Shown here: positions 63,978 through 64,000 of the stretch, one piece after another | How the letters are laid out: every line of letters begins with the position of its first letter | How positions within the stretch are numbered: the first letter of the stretch is position 1 | Assembly: GCA_017134815.1 (NCBI GenBank) | Contig: CP071032.1 | Location: forward strand, 930,001 to 994,000 | Length of the DNA: 64,000 nucleotides | From: Lentisphaerota bacterium | Lineage (GTDB): Bacteria > Verrucomicrobiota > Lentisphaeria > Victivallales > Victivallaceae | Direction: 5' to 3' | Notes under the pieces: generated by a model | Seen by the model: the letters and a program-made list of their open reading frames with translations, nothing else | The model's database searches: none | What the model was told of the DNA's origin: nothing | Made by a program: the position numbers and the translations under genes

Positions 63978-64000
63978 CCGGAGGCTGTATAAGCCTCCGG
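63978..64000 (+). terminator. Hairpin at the window edge
   Basis: CCGGAGGCT / AGCCTCCGG, 9-bp perfect stem with a GTATA loop, about 95 bp after YdjM-like copy 2. Any T tract lies beyond the window. A second AT-rich 9-bp hairpin (AATGAATTA/TAATTCATT) is at 63917-63941. Confidence 0.6.

Overview
The window looks like chromosomal DNA from an anaerobic diderm bacterium. My best guess is the PVC superphylum, near Lentisphaerota; this rests on overall gene content and on no marker gene, so treat it as moderate. Evidence for an outer membrane comes from a YdbH/AsmA-like protein, an MlaE/MlaD/lipoprotein lipid-transport operon with a LolA-like partner, and many signal peptides. Evidence for anaerobic metabolism comes from an [FeFe] hydrogenase and a 2-hydroxyacyl-CoA dehydratase-type activase. 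I saw no rRNA, tRNA, CRISPR array, prophage or transposase.

Layout. 1-1.3 kb: 3' part of an [FeFe] hydrogenase and its terminator. 1.3-4.3 kb: a 2.2 kb segment (HAD phosphatase, exported lysozyme-like protein) between two 364-bp inverted repeats that differ at only 4 positions, followed by a 36-residue basic gene. 4.8-8.1 kb: M42 aminopeptidase, M48 protease, YhcH-type protein. 8.1-12.8 kb: a giant YdbH-like protein and a formyltransferase-fold protein. 13-18 kb: exported protein plus orphan ABC-2 permease, then lepA-lepB. 18.1-21.6 kb: two metallo-beta-lactamase-fold proteins around a hybrid histidine kinase that has lost both phosphoacceptor residues. 21.7-25.3 kb: rpoN behind an apparent leader terminator, overlapping an STT3-like membrane protein. 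25.5-30.1 kb: activase fusion, cupin, lysA-dapF.

30.3-39.8 kb: corA, then a polyphosphate neighbourhood: a Ppx/GppA-HD protein with an altered active site, ppk1, a pfkA variant, Nudix, CYTH, CHAD and an orphan ParA, mostly with overlapping or near-contiguous ends. This is the most interesting system here, because a ParA ATPase next to a polyphosphate-granule protein suggests a granule-positioning module. 39.9-42.9 kb: bicupin, exported esterase, exported helical protein. 43-47.6 kb: lipoprotein, MlaE, MlaD, LolA-like and S41 protease operon without an ATPase. 47.9-51.2 kb: dxs, a small exported coiled coil, rfbB.

51.8-55.1 kb: two tandem paralogous exported GDSL esterases, both apparently starting at TTG. 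55.3-56.6 kb: MscS/YbdG channel. 56.6-61.8 kb: a LacI regulator and the transporter/dehydrogenase operon it probably controls, with palindromic GCGC-centred operators at the promoter and a perfect 20-bp copy at the far end of the regulator gene. 62-63.9 kb: two paralogous YdjM-type membrane proteins. The window ends in a hairpin.
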